A stretch of 64,000 bases of DNA from Firmicutes bacterium UBA5201. Its GTDB lineage: Bacteria > Bacillota > Clostridia > Peptostreptococcales > Acidaminobacteraceae. This document shows positions 16,618-24,552 of the stretch, piece by piece. The stretch lies in the NCBI GenBank assembly GCA_002412775.1, contig DHVT01000025.1, positions 1-64,000 of the forward strand, written 5' to 3'. Below the pieces are notes generated by a model. It saw nothing but the letters and a program-made list of their open reading frames with translations, made no database searches and was not told where the DNA came from. The stretch's first letter is position 1. Each line of letters starts with the position of its first letter. The position numbers were made by a program, and so were the translations under genes.

Positions 16618-17271
16618 CTAAAAAAGCAAGGTGATGGTTTTTGAATCGAATTCAATCAGACCATCATCTTTCATTTTTTTGAGCTCTCTTGAAAGGGAGG
16701 TGCGTTCAACGCCCAACTTTTCAGCGAGGGCTTTTTTTGATTCCGGGAGAGTGATGGTCTTCTTCGATTGATGCTTGGATTCGCTTTTCAGGTAAATGAG
16801 CAATCGATCTCTGAGTGTCAGATTGACATGATGTTTGATCTTCGAGCTGAGTATGAACGTGTTTTCCGATGTCACTTCAAGGTAGGCTTTCAGGAACAAA
16901 GGGTAATTGGTAAGCATTTCAAATAGTTGGTCTTTTTTTATGGTGAGCACTTCCACTTTTGATAGGGCAAGAATCATCATCGGGTAATAAGGCTGTTTTG
17001 TGAACAAAAGATTGCCTCCGAGCAGGTCGCCCTTATTGAAATCGGCGACATTCATGACATTGCCATCCGCAGTGATGTGTTTGATGGCAACTTTTCCGGA
17101 TAAAAGGATTTCCATTTTATCACAGATGTCACCTTCAAGATGAATCACTTGGTCTTTGTCGTATTTTGTGATGTGAAGTTTTCCGGTATTCAGCCATTCG
17201 TGAAGGGTCGGTTGATCAAAAACGTGGAGGGGTGATATTTTAAGTTGATCCATTATTGTTTTACTTGGCAT
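16618..17271 (-). CDS. Crp/Fnr-family transcription regulator
   Basis: This is a 217-residue regulator with an N-terminal cyclic-nucleotide-binding-like beta barrel (HLEGDICDKMEILLSGKV near residues 44-61) and a C-terminal winged helix with recognition segment VERTSLSREL. Only one cysteine is present, so an Fnr-type iron-sulfur cluster is excluded; the ligand is unknown. The start is the ATG with GGGAGAG just upstream; the open frame extends 53 codons further without support. It is divergent from the RND exporter and convergent with the cupin, and both of those promoters carry TGTGA-N6-TCACA-like sites. Confidence 0.88.
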   Translation of the reverse strand: MPSKTIMDQLKISPLHVFDQPTLHEWLNTGKLHITKYDKDQVIHLEGDICDKMEILLSGKVAIKHITADGNVMNVADFNKGDLLGGNLLFTKQPYYPMMILALSKVEVLTIKKDQLFEMLTNYPLFLKAYLEVTSENTFILSSKIKHHVNLTLRDRLLIYLKSESKHQSKKTITLPESKKALAEKLGVERTSLSRELKKMKDDGLIEFDSKTITLLF

Positions 17272-17285
17272 GTTTCTCTCCCAAT

Positions 17286-17329
17286 GTGTGACTTTGGTAA
17301 CACCTATTAGTTGATTATACTTATATAAT
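17286..17329 (+). promoter_or_regulatory. Predicted Crp/Fnr-activated class II promoter of the RND exporter
   Basis: TGTGA-N6-TAACA at 17287-17302 matches the Crp/Fnr consensus at 9 of 10 positions and is part of a longer inverted repeat (GTGTGAC/GTAACAC, 17286-17303). TATAAT lies at 17324-17329. A start seven bases after it places the site at -41.5. The site also sits 15 bases upstream of the regulator's own start codon, so it could affect both directions. Confidence 0.6.
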
Positions 17330-17381
17330 GTGTACATATCAAGCAGATAATCACAAATTAGAAAGAGAGAGAGAGGACAAA

Positions 17382-20192
17382 ATGAATTCATTTTTCGCAA
17401 AAATCGGTTCTTCCATTCATAAGAATCCATTTAAATCATTATTTGTATCGATTTTAATAGTCGTCGGAATGATTGTAGGAGCTACAAACATACAGATGTC
17501 CACAGGTAACGAAACATTGGTGCAATCAGACAACCCGATTTTCATTTCAACAAAGCAAATGGAATCGACTTTTGGTGGCGATTCCCTTTTGGTCCTGATC
17601 CAATCACCGGACGAAACCAACTTGTTGAACGTCGAAAACATGTATTTGTTGTATGATGTTCAGAAGCAGCTGAACTATGAGGATGATATTTTTTCAATCA
17701 TGAGTCCTGCTACAATTGTTCATCAAGCAAGTGAAAAGCAAAAGGAAATACTGGTTGAGAACGTGATTTCTATCAGCGATGGACTGGAAACGATGGGCAA
17801 TTCGATTCAAGATGTTGGAGATATGCTTTTATCCCTTGATACGATTGATCCTTCGGAAATGCTGGATAAACTCGCTAATCTAAGTGATCTGACAAATAGA
17901 TTTGATCAGTTGAGCAAAGGACAAAAGCAGTTGACCAATGGGCTTGAAGTCTTCGAGACAAACTTGAGACAAACCTCGATTGGACTTGAAAGTTTGTCCA
18001 CTCAACTCGGGCAAATTGCCCTTAATGTTCCTCAGGAACAAGCCAATATGCTTATTTTTATCAGTGAGCAATTGAATCAGACCGCTATGGGACTTTCAAC
18101 CATGAGCACAAATTCAGAACCAATGCAAAAGGCAACTGCAAGCACATCGCAGGCATTGGATGCTATAGCGGATAATTTGGACAACGAGCTTTCAAGCATC
18201 AGCGGCAGTTTGTCAAAGTCTGTTGCACCGGAACAACTCAAAGAAATGGCAGATGGATTTATTATGATGGGAGATCAGCTTAAGCAGCTATCAATCGGAC
18301 TGAAGACTATTGCTGATAAAAGTCCAATGATGACAGCTACAATAGTATCTACTCAGGCTGAGCTCGATCAAATCCTGTATGATGAGGACGATACGCTTAA
18401 GAATATGTTTGGCGATGTTGTGATAAGTGATCATCAGATGATGATGATCATTAAATTGAAAGGCAATCTTGATGACACAAGAAAAGATGAACTGACTGAA
18501 ATGGTCTATGATATATTTCAAGGTATTGAGTTTCAGGATGCTGAGGTGATATTATCTGGTAAGTCCGTATTGGATTTGTCGCTGAAGGCCGAAATGCAAT
18601 CCAGCATGCAGCTGATGGTTGGAGCGGCAATATTGATTATGTTTGTCGTTTTAGGATTGATATTCAAAGTCAAATGGCGAATGTTGAGTTTGGGGGTCGT
18701 CTTTGTTTGTGTCATTGCCACTTTAGGTTTGATGGGGTGGTTGGGTGTACCGATTACTATGGTTTCCATGGCGGTATTTCCAATTTTGATAGGATTGGGT
18801 ATTGATTATTCCATCCAATTCCACAATCGTTTTGAAGAAGAGGACGATATTGAACTAACGTCCAGACACATTGGAAAAGCTGTTTTTGTGGCCGTAATCG
18901 CTACTATGCTTGGTTTCATTTCCTTGTTTGCATCGCCTGTACCGATGATTCAAGATTTTGGTAAAATGCTCACTATAGGTGTATTCGTCAGCTTTTTGGG
19001 GAGTTTGTTTCTTTTGCTTCCTACTCTTCGAGCAGCACAATTTGTTCAAAACAAAGGCAAATCAGAGAGATACAAACCTAAAACGGATCAACATTCTTTC
19101 GTGCAAAGATTCCTTTCAAAAGGTGCCAGTATCACTATCAAATTCCGCTATCTGATCTTGTTGGTATTTGTACTGGTTGCGGGTTATGGGGTATCTGTCG
19201 ATTCTGAAATCCAAGTGGAAACCAATATTGAAACATTCATGCCACAAGATTTGCAAGCTCTTGATGATATTAGAACTATCAGGAGTGTCATTGGCAGCAC
19301 AGATCAAATTGTAATCTATTTTGAAGATGATGATGTCATGAGTCCTGAGAATTACTCGTATATCAAAGATAAAGCAGTAACTATAAAAAATGAATACTCA
19401 GATGAAATAGAAGATGTGAAAAGCTTTAATCAATTGGTGGCAAATGGAGCGGATTCAGATGATCTAAGTATTGATGAACAAATTGATTTCATAAATAACC
19501 TCCCTGATTCACAGAGAAAAATGTTTGTTGGAGAAGATGATACAGAAGCAATCATGATCATACAAATCAAACCGATTTCCATCCAAGACCTTGAGTTGTT
19601 GATTGAAGATTTGAACAAAGAGTTGAGTGATTCTGATATGCGGGTATCATTGACTGGCAAGAGTATGCTGGATGTTGAAATGGTGGATGGCCTCACAAAT
19701 GGACGTATAACTATGACGCTTATTGGATTGGGTCTCGTATTTGTGGCACTCTTACTTCTGTATCGCAATCTTATCAAAGCGATTTTGCCGATTATCCCTG
19801 TAGCGTTGATCATTGGTATATCCAGTGCGGTAATGTACATTCTCAACATTGAGTGGACACCGATCACAGCGACTTTAGGCGCACTTGTCCTCGGCATGGG
19901 AACAGAGATGACGGTTATGATGATGGAAAGATATCTTGAGGACCGACACAATGGAAACAGCAAAATTGATGCGATTCGTCAATCTGCCGCAAAAATTGGT
20001 AAAGCCATATTGGCTTCTGGCTTGACAACCATTGGCGGATTCTCCGTAATGCTTTTTTCAAGCTTTGTGATTCTTCAAAACTTCGGTATCATGACCATGA
20101 TCAATATATCATTGGCTCTCATGAGCACATTTGTAGTATTTCCACCTCTTTTATATATTTTTGACGGTTGGATGGTGAAAAAAGAGAAATAA
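17382..20192 (+). CDS. RND/MMPL-family exporter (HAE3-like)
   Basis: This is a 936-residue exporter with two repeated halves. Each half has a large extracytoplasmic loop region after the first helix, then a block of five to six helices (about residues 410-560 and 790-930). The conserved IGLGIDYSIQFHNR segment of the first half and LGMGTEMTVMMMER of the second are the RND membrane motif D. The first loop is long and rich in QLSxGLE-type heptads, suggesting coiled coil. This fits the HAE3 or MMPL group, which moves lipids or hydrophobic compounds. The start is set by GAGAGAGGAC before the ATG. Predicted activation by the divergent Crp/Fnr protein. Confidence 0.88.
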   Translation: MNSFFAKIGSSIHKNPFKSLFVSILIVVGMIVGATNIQMSTGNETLVQSDNPIFISTKQMESTFGGDSLLVLIQSPDETNLLNVENMYLLYDVQKQLNYEDDIFSIMSPATIVHQASEKQKEILVENVISISDGLETMGNSIQDVGDMLLSLDTIDPSEMLDKLANLSDLTNRFDQLSKGQKQLTNGLEVFETNLRQTSIGLESLSTQLGQIALNVPQEQANMLIFISEQLNQTAMGLSTMSTNSEPMQKATASTSQALDAIADNLDNELSSISGSLSKSVAPEQLKEMADGFIMMGDQLKQLSIGLKTIADKSPMMTATIVSTQAELDQILYDEDDTLKNMFGDVVISDHQMMMIIKLKGNLDDTRKDELTEMVYDIFQGIEFQDAEVILSGKSVLDLSLKAEMQSSMQLMVGAAILIMFVVLGLIFKVKWRMLSLGVVFVCVIATLGLMGWLGVPITMVSMAVFPILIGLGIDYSIQFHNRFEEEDDIELTSRHIGKAVFVAVIATMLGFISLFASPVPMIQDFGKMLTIGVFVSFLGSLFLLLPTLRAAQFVQNKGKSERYKPKTDQHSFVQRFLSKGASITIKFRYLILLVFVLVAGYGVSVDSEIQVETNIETFMPQDLQALDDIRTIRSVIGSTDQIVIYFEDDDVMSPENYSYIKDKAVTIKNEYSDEIEDVKSFNQLVANGADSDDLSIDEQIDFINNLPDSQRKMFVGEDDTEAIMIIQIKPISIQDLELLIEDLNKELSDSDMRVSLTGKSMLDVEMVDGLTNGRITMTLIGLGLVFVALLLLYRNLIKAILPIIPVALIIGISSAVMYILNIEWTPITATLGALVLGMGTEMTVMMMERYLEDRHNGNSKIDAIRQSAAKIGKAILASGLTTIGGFSVMLFSSFVILQNFGIMTMINISLALMSTFVVFPPLLYIFDGWMVKKEK

Positions 20193-20228
20193 TATATTCG
20201 TCAGGAACCATCGTTTACGAGCAGTAAA

Positions 20229-20268
20229 AAAACGCCTTCGAGAAATGCCTCGAAGGCGTTAAGTTTTT
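20229..20268. terminator. Bidirectional rho-independent terminator
   Basis: A perfect 12-bp stem (20231-20242 with 20249-20260), a 6-base loop, and A and T runs on either side separate the convergent exporter and UPF0371 genes. Confidence 0.92.
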
Positions 20269-21775
20269 AGTTGTTATAAAACAAACTGTCTGAAGAGAAT
20301 TCAGGATCACTAGTCACTTCAATACCAAGATTTCTGAAAGTTTTTTCGTTGTTCGAATTCAGTATGGTAGTGGCATGTGCCTCACAATTTCTCAGTTCAC
20401 CCAATTTATCGAGAGCGACTTGTGCGATTGGATTGAATGCGGCGCTTATACTAAGCGCAATCAAGACTTCTTCACAATCCAGTGTTGGGTTTGGTGATCT
20501 GAACTTGTCTCTTTTGAGATTGAGGATCGGATCCAGGATGGCCGGTGAAAGCAAATGGATCTCATCGTCTATCTTTGACAGATGTTTGATCGCATTGATC
20601 ACTGCGGCTGCAGTGGAGTCCATGACCGCTCCGGTCTTTCCTGTGACAAAGGTGCCGTCATCCAGTTCGATTGCGACAACCTGAGCATAATTCTTATCTG
20701 GATATCTTATTTTAAGATCTTCAGCATAATCGCGTGCGGGTTTGACAACCGGTCTACTGGTGGATTTGAGGCCGAGCTCCTCCATGATGAGCTTTGAACG
20801 ATTGTACGTTTCAAGATCCAAGTGGCCTTTTTTATACTCACATCCTGTTTTGAAATAACGTCTGATGATTTCCTGTCTGGATGCTTCTTGTATGACCTCA
20901 TCATCGATAATGCCAAAACCGATCCTATTGACGCCCATATCTGTGGGGGATTGATACATGGATTCCGTTCCGGTGATTCTTTCGATGATTCGTTTGAGAA
21001 CCGGGAAGGTTTCGATATCGCGATTGTAGTTGATTGCGACTTTGTTATAGGTCTCCAAATGGAACGGATCAACCATGTTGACATCCTTAAGATCCACAGT
21101 GGCCGCTTCATAGGCGATGTTGACGGGGTGCTTCAGAGGCATGTTCCAAACAGGGAAAGTCTCAAATTTGGAATATCCTATATTTTTTCCTCTCTTGTTT
21201 TCATGGTAAAGTTGGCTCAGGCAAGTGGCCAATTTCCCACTACCAGGCCCCGGTGCGGTTACGACGACAATAGGTTTGGTGGTCTCAATGTATGGGTTTT
21301 TTCCATAACCTTCTTCGCTGACGATGGTATCGACATCTGAAGGATAACCTTTGGTGGAGCGATGTTTGTAAACTTTGATGTTGTTGTGCTCCAGTTTGTT
21401 GATGAACACTTTTGTTGCAGGTTGGTTGTCATATCGGGTAATAACGACGCTGTTGACTTCCAAATCGTCATTTCTAAGGTCATCTATGAGTTTCAAAACA
21501 TCAATGTCATATGAGATTCCGAAATCGTTTCTCATCTTGTTGCGTTCAATGTCGCCTGCGTAGACACATATGATGACTTCAAGCTTGTCTTTGAGTTTGT
21601 GCAGCAATTTGATTTTGGCATTTTCATCAAAACCGGGCAACACTCGTTTCGCATGCATGTCGAAGAGTAATTTTCCTCCGAACTCCAGATACAATTTGTC
21701 GAAGTTGTTCACACGTTCCAAAATATATTTCGATTGTTCTTCAAGATACTTATCAGGATCAAATCCTTTTTTCAT
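20267..21775 (-). CDS. UPF0371 / DUF1846 family protein
   Basis: This is a 502-residue cytoplasmic protein of the conserved UPF0371 (DUF1846) family. Recognisable features are the N-terminal KKGFDPDKYLEEQSKYI, a nucleotide-binding-like loop TAPGPGSGKLATCLSQ at about residues 175-190, and the VVIELDDG-type and SAAAVINAIK segments in the C-terminal half. The glycine-rich GPGSGK loop suggests nucleotide or phosphate binding, but the family function is not established. The ATG at 21775 has GGAGG five bases upstream and is preferred to a TTG four codons earlier. Confidence 0.88.
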   Translation of the reverse strand: MKKGFDPDKYLEEQSKYILERVNNFDKLYLEFGGKLLFDMHAKRVLPGFDENAKIKLLHKLKDKLEVIICVYAGDIERNKMRNDFGISYDIDVLKLIDDLRNDDLEVNSVVITRYDNQPATKVFINKLEHNNIKVYKHRSTKGYPSDVDTIVSEEGYGKNPYIETTKPIVVVTAPGPGSGKLATCLSQLYHENKRGKNIGYSKFETFPVWNMPLKHPVNIAYEAATVDLKDVNMVDPFHLETYNKVAINYNRDIETFPVLKRIIERITGTESMYQSPTDMGVNRIGFGIIDDEVIQEASRQEIIRRYFKTGCEYKKGHLDLETYNRSKLIMEELGLKSTSRPVVKPARDYAEDLKIRYPDKNYAQVVAIELDDGTFVTGKTGAVMDSTAAAVINAIKHLSKIDDEIHLLSPAILDPILNLKRDKFRSPNPTLDCEEVLIALSISAAFNPIAQVALDKLGELRNCEAHATTILNSNNEKTFRNLGIEVTSDPEFSSDSLFYNN

Positions 21776-21841
21776 TCCAGCCTCCAAGGGTGTTTCTTAT
21801 ACTTTATCATGAAACCATAGGGGATGAAAGTGAAAAAATAT

Positions 21842-22291
21842 TCATATGAGACTAAGATAATCCTCGTAACCTTCATCGATCATCTCATTTTCTGGAACAA
21901 AACGTAACGAGGCACTGTTGATGCAATACCTCATACCACCGAATTCCTCCGGGCCATCATCAAAAACATGCCCCAAGTGACTGTCGCCGATTTGGCTTCT
22001 CACTTCAATGCGCCGCATGTTGAAGGTCATATCCTCGATGAAGCGGATATGCTCCTTGTGGATGGGTTTTGAGAAGCTAGGCCATCCGCAAGAGGATTCA
22101 AACTTATCTTTTGAACTGAATAAAGGTTCCCCGGTGACAATGTCGACATAGAGTCCTTTTTCAAAAAAATTCCAATAGGGGTTTTGAAAAGGACTTTCAG
22201 TGCCGTTGTTTTGTGTCACATCGAATTGAATCGGACTGAGTGTTTTTTTCAGAATGTTTGATGTCGGTTTTTCAAAAAAAGTTTTTTTCAT
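21842..22291 (-). CDS. msrB: Peptide-methionine (R)-S-oxide reductase
   Basis: This is a 149-residue MsrB that reduces methionine-R-sulfoxide in damaged proteins. The family motifs CGWPSFSKP, RSQIGDSHLGHVFDDGP and RYCINSASLRFVP are all present; the Cys of RYCIN is the catalytic residue and the Cys of CGWPSF the usual resolving position. The zinc-binding CxxC pairs of some MsrB proteins are absent. The ATG follows AAGGAGG. It is divergent from the CPBP protease gene. Confidence 0.95.
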   Translation of the reverse strand: MKKTFFEKPTSNILKKTLSPIQFDVTQNNGTESPFQNPYWNFFEKGLYVDIVTGEPLFSSKDKFESSCGWPSFSKPIHKEHIRFIEDMTFNMRRIEVRSQIGDSHLGHVFDDGPEEFGGMRYCINSASLRFVPENEMIDEGYEDYLSLI

Positions 22292-22350
22292 AGGGTCCTC
22301 CTTATTTGGGTATATAGATGTTGAAGCTTATACCCATTTTGGAGGCAATC

Positions 22351-23034
22351 ATGGAAAGAAAATATATAATTCTAAGTTCAATACTGCTGACGCTTTTGCT
22401 TTATGTGATCAATCAGGTTGTGGACCCGAGTTATTTTGTGAAATCCATAATAAAAATCATACTTTTTTTAGCGATTCCCTACATCCATGTGAAATTGATA
22501 AAGAAATCCACTGTCAAAGAAGTCTATGGTATAAGATTTGGTGGGAAAAGAAGTTTACTCTTGAGTATACTTATTGGTTTCACTTCTTTTGTGACGATTG
22601 TGACAGCCTTTTTTCTTTTGAGGGAGGAGTTGTCGTTGAACTCGATCGCAAGACAACTCGCAGAAGGTAATGTGCTGAAACCTGAGATTATATTTATTGT
22701 GGGAATTTATATAATTCTATTCAATTCGCTACTTGAGGAAATCTTCTTTAGAGGCTTCATTTTTTTAAACCTGTATGAATTGAAGCACAAGAAAATGGCA
22801 TATCTTTATTCAGCCATTCTTTTTGGAATCTATCACATCGGCATTTTCAAAACGTGGTTCAATGAAGAGGTCATTGCATTATCATTGTTTGGTTTGATTG
22901 GAATAGGCCTTGTTTTTGGATGGCTCAATACCCATAACCATAATATTCTCAATTCTTGGATCGCCCATGCATTGGCGGACCTAGCCATAATGCTGATCGG
23001 TCTCAGCATGTTTTGGAATATTATTAATGCTTAA
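22351..23034 (+). CDS. CPBP-family intramembrane metalloprotease
   Basis: This is a 227-residue membrane protein of the CAAX/bacteriocin-processing (Rce1-like) family. The signature EEIFFRG lies near residue 130 and the second, HIGIF-type histidine motif near residue 162; a third polar motif with N and H (SWIAHALAD) occurs near the end. About seven helices are predicted. Substrates of bacterial members include prenylated or bacteriocin peptides and membrane anchors; the target here is unknown. The ATG follows TTGGAGG. The NUDIX-like gene starts 57 bases after its stop. Confidence 0.85.
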   Translation: MERKYIILSSILLTLLLYVINQVVDPSYFVKSIIKIILFLAIPYIHVKLIKKSTVKEVYGIRFGGKRSLLLSILIGFTSFVTIVTAFFLLREELSLNSIARQLAEGNVLKPEIIFIVGIYIILFNSLLEEIFFRGFIFLNLYELKHKKMAYLYSAILFGIYHIGIFKTWFNEEVIALSLFGLIGIGLVFGWLNTHNHNILNSWIAHALADLAIMLIGLSMFWNIINA

Positions 23035-23090
23035 TGGATGTGTTTTGTGGTATGTATATTAATGAAGACGACAAAAATCAGGAGGATATT

Positions 23091-23516
23091 ATGAGCAGAA
23101 TGGCACTAATCTTACCCTATAGGAAAAAAATGGGCAATTATCAGTTCTTGATGAAAAGAGCATTGATATTGAAGTGGGACAAACATCCCGATGTTTCTGG
23201 AATAGTGTCCTATGGACCGGAAATAGGCATTGAAGAATCTTTGGCTGAGATCATTGAAAGCGAGGCTGGATACAAAGTGGATCCGGAAGCATTCAAAAAT
23301 TTGGGACTTTGTTCCACAAGCAGGGATTCGGAGATGATTTGCCAACTCTATGCTGTTGATATGCAATACAATAAGACCAGTGATCGTGATATTCCTGAAA
23401 AAATTATTGCTGAAGAAGTTGAAGGCATGTTCTGGGGCGATGAGGAGATTCTTCTTGAAAGTCTCGATTCCCAGTTGATCGCGTGTTATGCCAAGGCTCA
23501 TTATTTATTGCTATAA
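23091..23516 (+). CDS. NUDIX-like protein with degenerate active site
   Basis: This is a 141-residue protein with a NUDIX-like layout: an N-terminal MALILPYRKKMGNYQFLMKR strand pair, a box-like segment ending SEAGYKV, and a C-terminal VEGMFWGDEEI segment common in NUDIX hydrolases. Aligned on the G-Y, the catalytic box lacks the first glutamates of REUxEE, so hydrolysis is doubtful and a binding or regulatory role is possible. The ATG is chosen because AGGAGG lies seven bases before it. A terminator overlaps the stop. Confidence 0.6.
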   Translation: MSRMALILPYRKKMGNYQFLMKRALILKWDKHPDVSGIVSYGPEIGIEESLAEIIESEAGYKVDPEAFKNLGLCSTSRDSEMICQLYAVDMQYNKTSDRDIPEKIIAEEVEGMFWGDEEILLESLDSQLIACYAKAHYLLL

Positions 23517-23548
23517 AAAAAGAGTGCATAGCACTCTTTTTTTATAGC
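23510..23548. terminator. Bidirectional rho-independent terminator
   Basis: A perfect 18-bp stem (23510-23527 with 23531-23548) surrounds a three-base loop, with A7 and T7 tracts inside the stem. It overlaps the last codons and stop of the NUDIX-like gene. Confidence 0.9.
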
Positions 23549-23549
23549 A

Positions 23550-23705
23550 ACGCGTAGGTGCAATGTTTTGTGAAACGAAACATTGGGCGTAGGTATGGTT
23601 CTCGCGAAGCGAAACTATATTAGCCTTAGTAACACAAGAAGTAAGAGTATGAAAGGAACTTATTAGTGCCTCAGTCGACATTTCGAGAGGTTACTGAGAG
23701 GCGTT
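23550..23705. repeat. Hairpin repeat element, copy B
   Basis: Two intact units each open with GCGTAGGT: the first has arms ATGTTT/AAACAT (about 23563-23583), the second GTATGGTT/AACTATAT around TCGC/GCGA (about 23592-23620). A decayed third unit follows near 23641-23665, then CTCAG/CTGAG arms (23680-23697). The 117 bases between this copy and copy C (23706-23822) contain A/T-rich sequence in which I see no gene. Confidence 0.7.
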
Positions 23706-23822
23706 ATCCTTGCAAATACATTGAATTTATGAAGACAAGAGAGCAATCATCTTTTTTTTACATAACGAACAGTTGAATAATAGGCTAGGGACCGTTTTTT
23801 ACAGAGTAAATAAAGTGACCTG

Positions 23823-23864
23823 GACGCTAGTATAGTTTCGCTTCGCGAGAACCATACCTACGCG
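23823..23864 (-). repeat. Hairpin repeat element, copy C (inverted)
   Basis: This is one unit in reverse orientation relative to copies A, B and D. Read on the minus strand it begins CGCGTAGG and ends CTAGCGTC, with arms GTATGGTT and AACTATAC around TCGC/GCGA. It is nearly the same as the second unit of copy B 230 bases away. Confidence 0.75.
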
Positions 23865-23865
23865 T

Positions 23866-23919
23866 GTCTTAATCATAAAAACGAGAGGACAGCTGTCCTC
23901 TTGTTTTTATGATTAAGAC
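23866..23919. terminator. 54-bp near-perfect palindrome, probable bidirectional terminator
   Basis: The two 27-base halves are complementary except for one G-T pair and leave no unpaired loop on paper. The inner AGAGGACAG/CTGTCCTCT is flanked by A5 and T5 runs, so it can act as an intrinsic terminator in both directions. It insulates the NfeD-flotillin operon from the repeats upstream. Confidence 0.7.
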
Positions 23920-23988
23920 ATATTTAATCCATTCTTAAGACACTTGAACCCTTACTATGGTAGGATATATAAAGAGGAGGTGAATCGG

Positions 23989-24540
23989 GTGGATAAATTT
24001 TATCTTTATGTCGCAGTGCCGGCATCCGTTATTCTAGTAATCCAGACAATCATGACATTTCTTGGGATGTCAGGGGAAATCGATACGGATTTCGATGGTG
24101 ATGGGGATGTTGATATTGAAGGTGGCAGTGGTGTAACACTTTTTTCAGTCAGAAACATGGTGGCATTTTTCACTTTTTTTGGATGGAGTGGACTTTGGAT
24201 GCTGGAAAATGGATTCTCGAAACTGACAGTTGCGATTTTATCGGTTCTGATAGGCTCGTTTTTTGTGGCTGTTTCCATGGGACTTTTCTTTCTTGTCAGC
24301 AAAATGCAACGCAGTGGTAGCCTCAGAATTCAAAATACGATTGGACTGGTTGGCGAAGTATACATACCAATACCTTCCAATAGAGAAAAATCGGGCAAAG
24401 TGATGTTGTCCGTTCAAGGCGCCTTGATGGAACTTGAAGCCTACACCGATGATCAGGAAAACCTCAAATCGGGATCTCAGGTGGAAGTCGTAGGGGTCAT
24501 CGGCACATCCAAACTATTAGTAACAAAACACATAATTTAA
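23989..24540 (+). CDS. NfeD-like membrane protein
   Basis: This is a 183-residue protein with two to three membrane helices and a C-terminal OB-fold of the NfeD type (NTIGLVGEVYIPIP through VEVVGVIGTSKLLV). A short acidic loop with repeated DxDGDGD (about residues 32-42) lies after the first helix and could bind calcium. NfeD proteins partner flotillins in membrane microdomains. The start is GTG with AGGAGG eight bases upstream; an upstream in-frame TTG is rejected because it precedes the ribosome site. The flotillin gene follows after 12 bases. Confidence 0.85.
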   Translation: MDKFYLYVAVPASVILVIQTIMTFLGMSGEIDTDFDGDGDVDIEGGSGVTLFSVRNMVAFFTFFGWSGLWMLENGFSKLTVAILSVLIGSFFVAVSMGLFFLVSKMQRSGSLRIQNTIGLVGEVYIPIPSNREKSGKVMLSVQGALMELEAYTDDQENLKSGSQVEVVGVIGTSKLLVTKHII

Positions 24541-24552
24541 AGGGGGAAAAAC

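Noticed and set aside
20822..21340. 172-codon plus-strand open frame inside the UPF0371 gene
   Set aside because: It is antisense to a well-conserved protein, with no ribosome site and no recognisable domain.
12634..23864. The repeats as CRISPR or integron attachment sites
   Set aside because: Copies are far apart, are not regularly spaced by unique spacers, and no cas or integrase gene is present.
23944..23971. TTGAAC-N16-TATATA promoter before the NfeD gene
   Set aside because: A start seven bases after this -10 would fall at the ribosome binding site, so it would yield an mRNA lacking that site. The real promoter is not identified.
23944..23988. A 15-codon N-terminal extension of the NfeD-like protein from a TTG
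   Set aside because: It would place the AGGAGG inside the coding region, and the GTG at 23989 has that site at ideal spacing.
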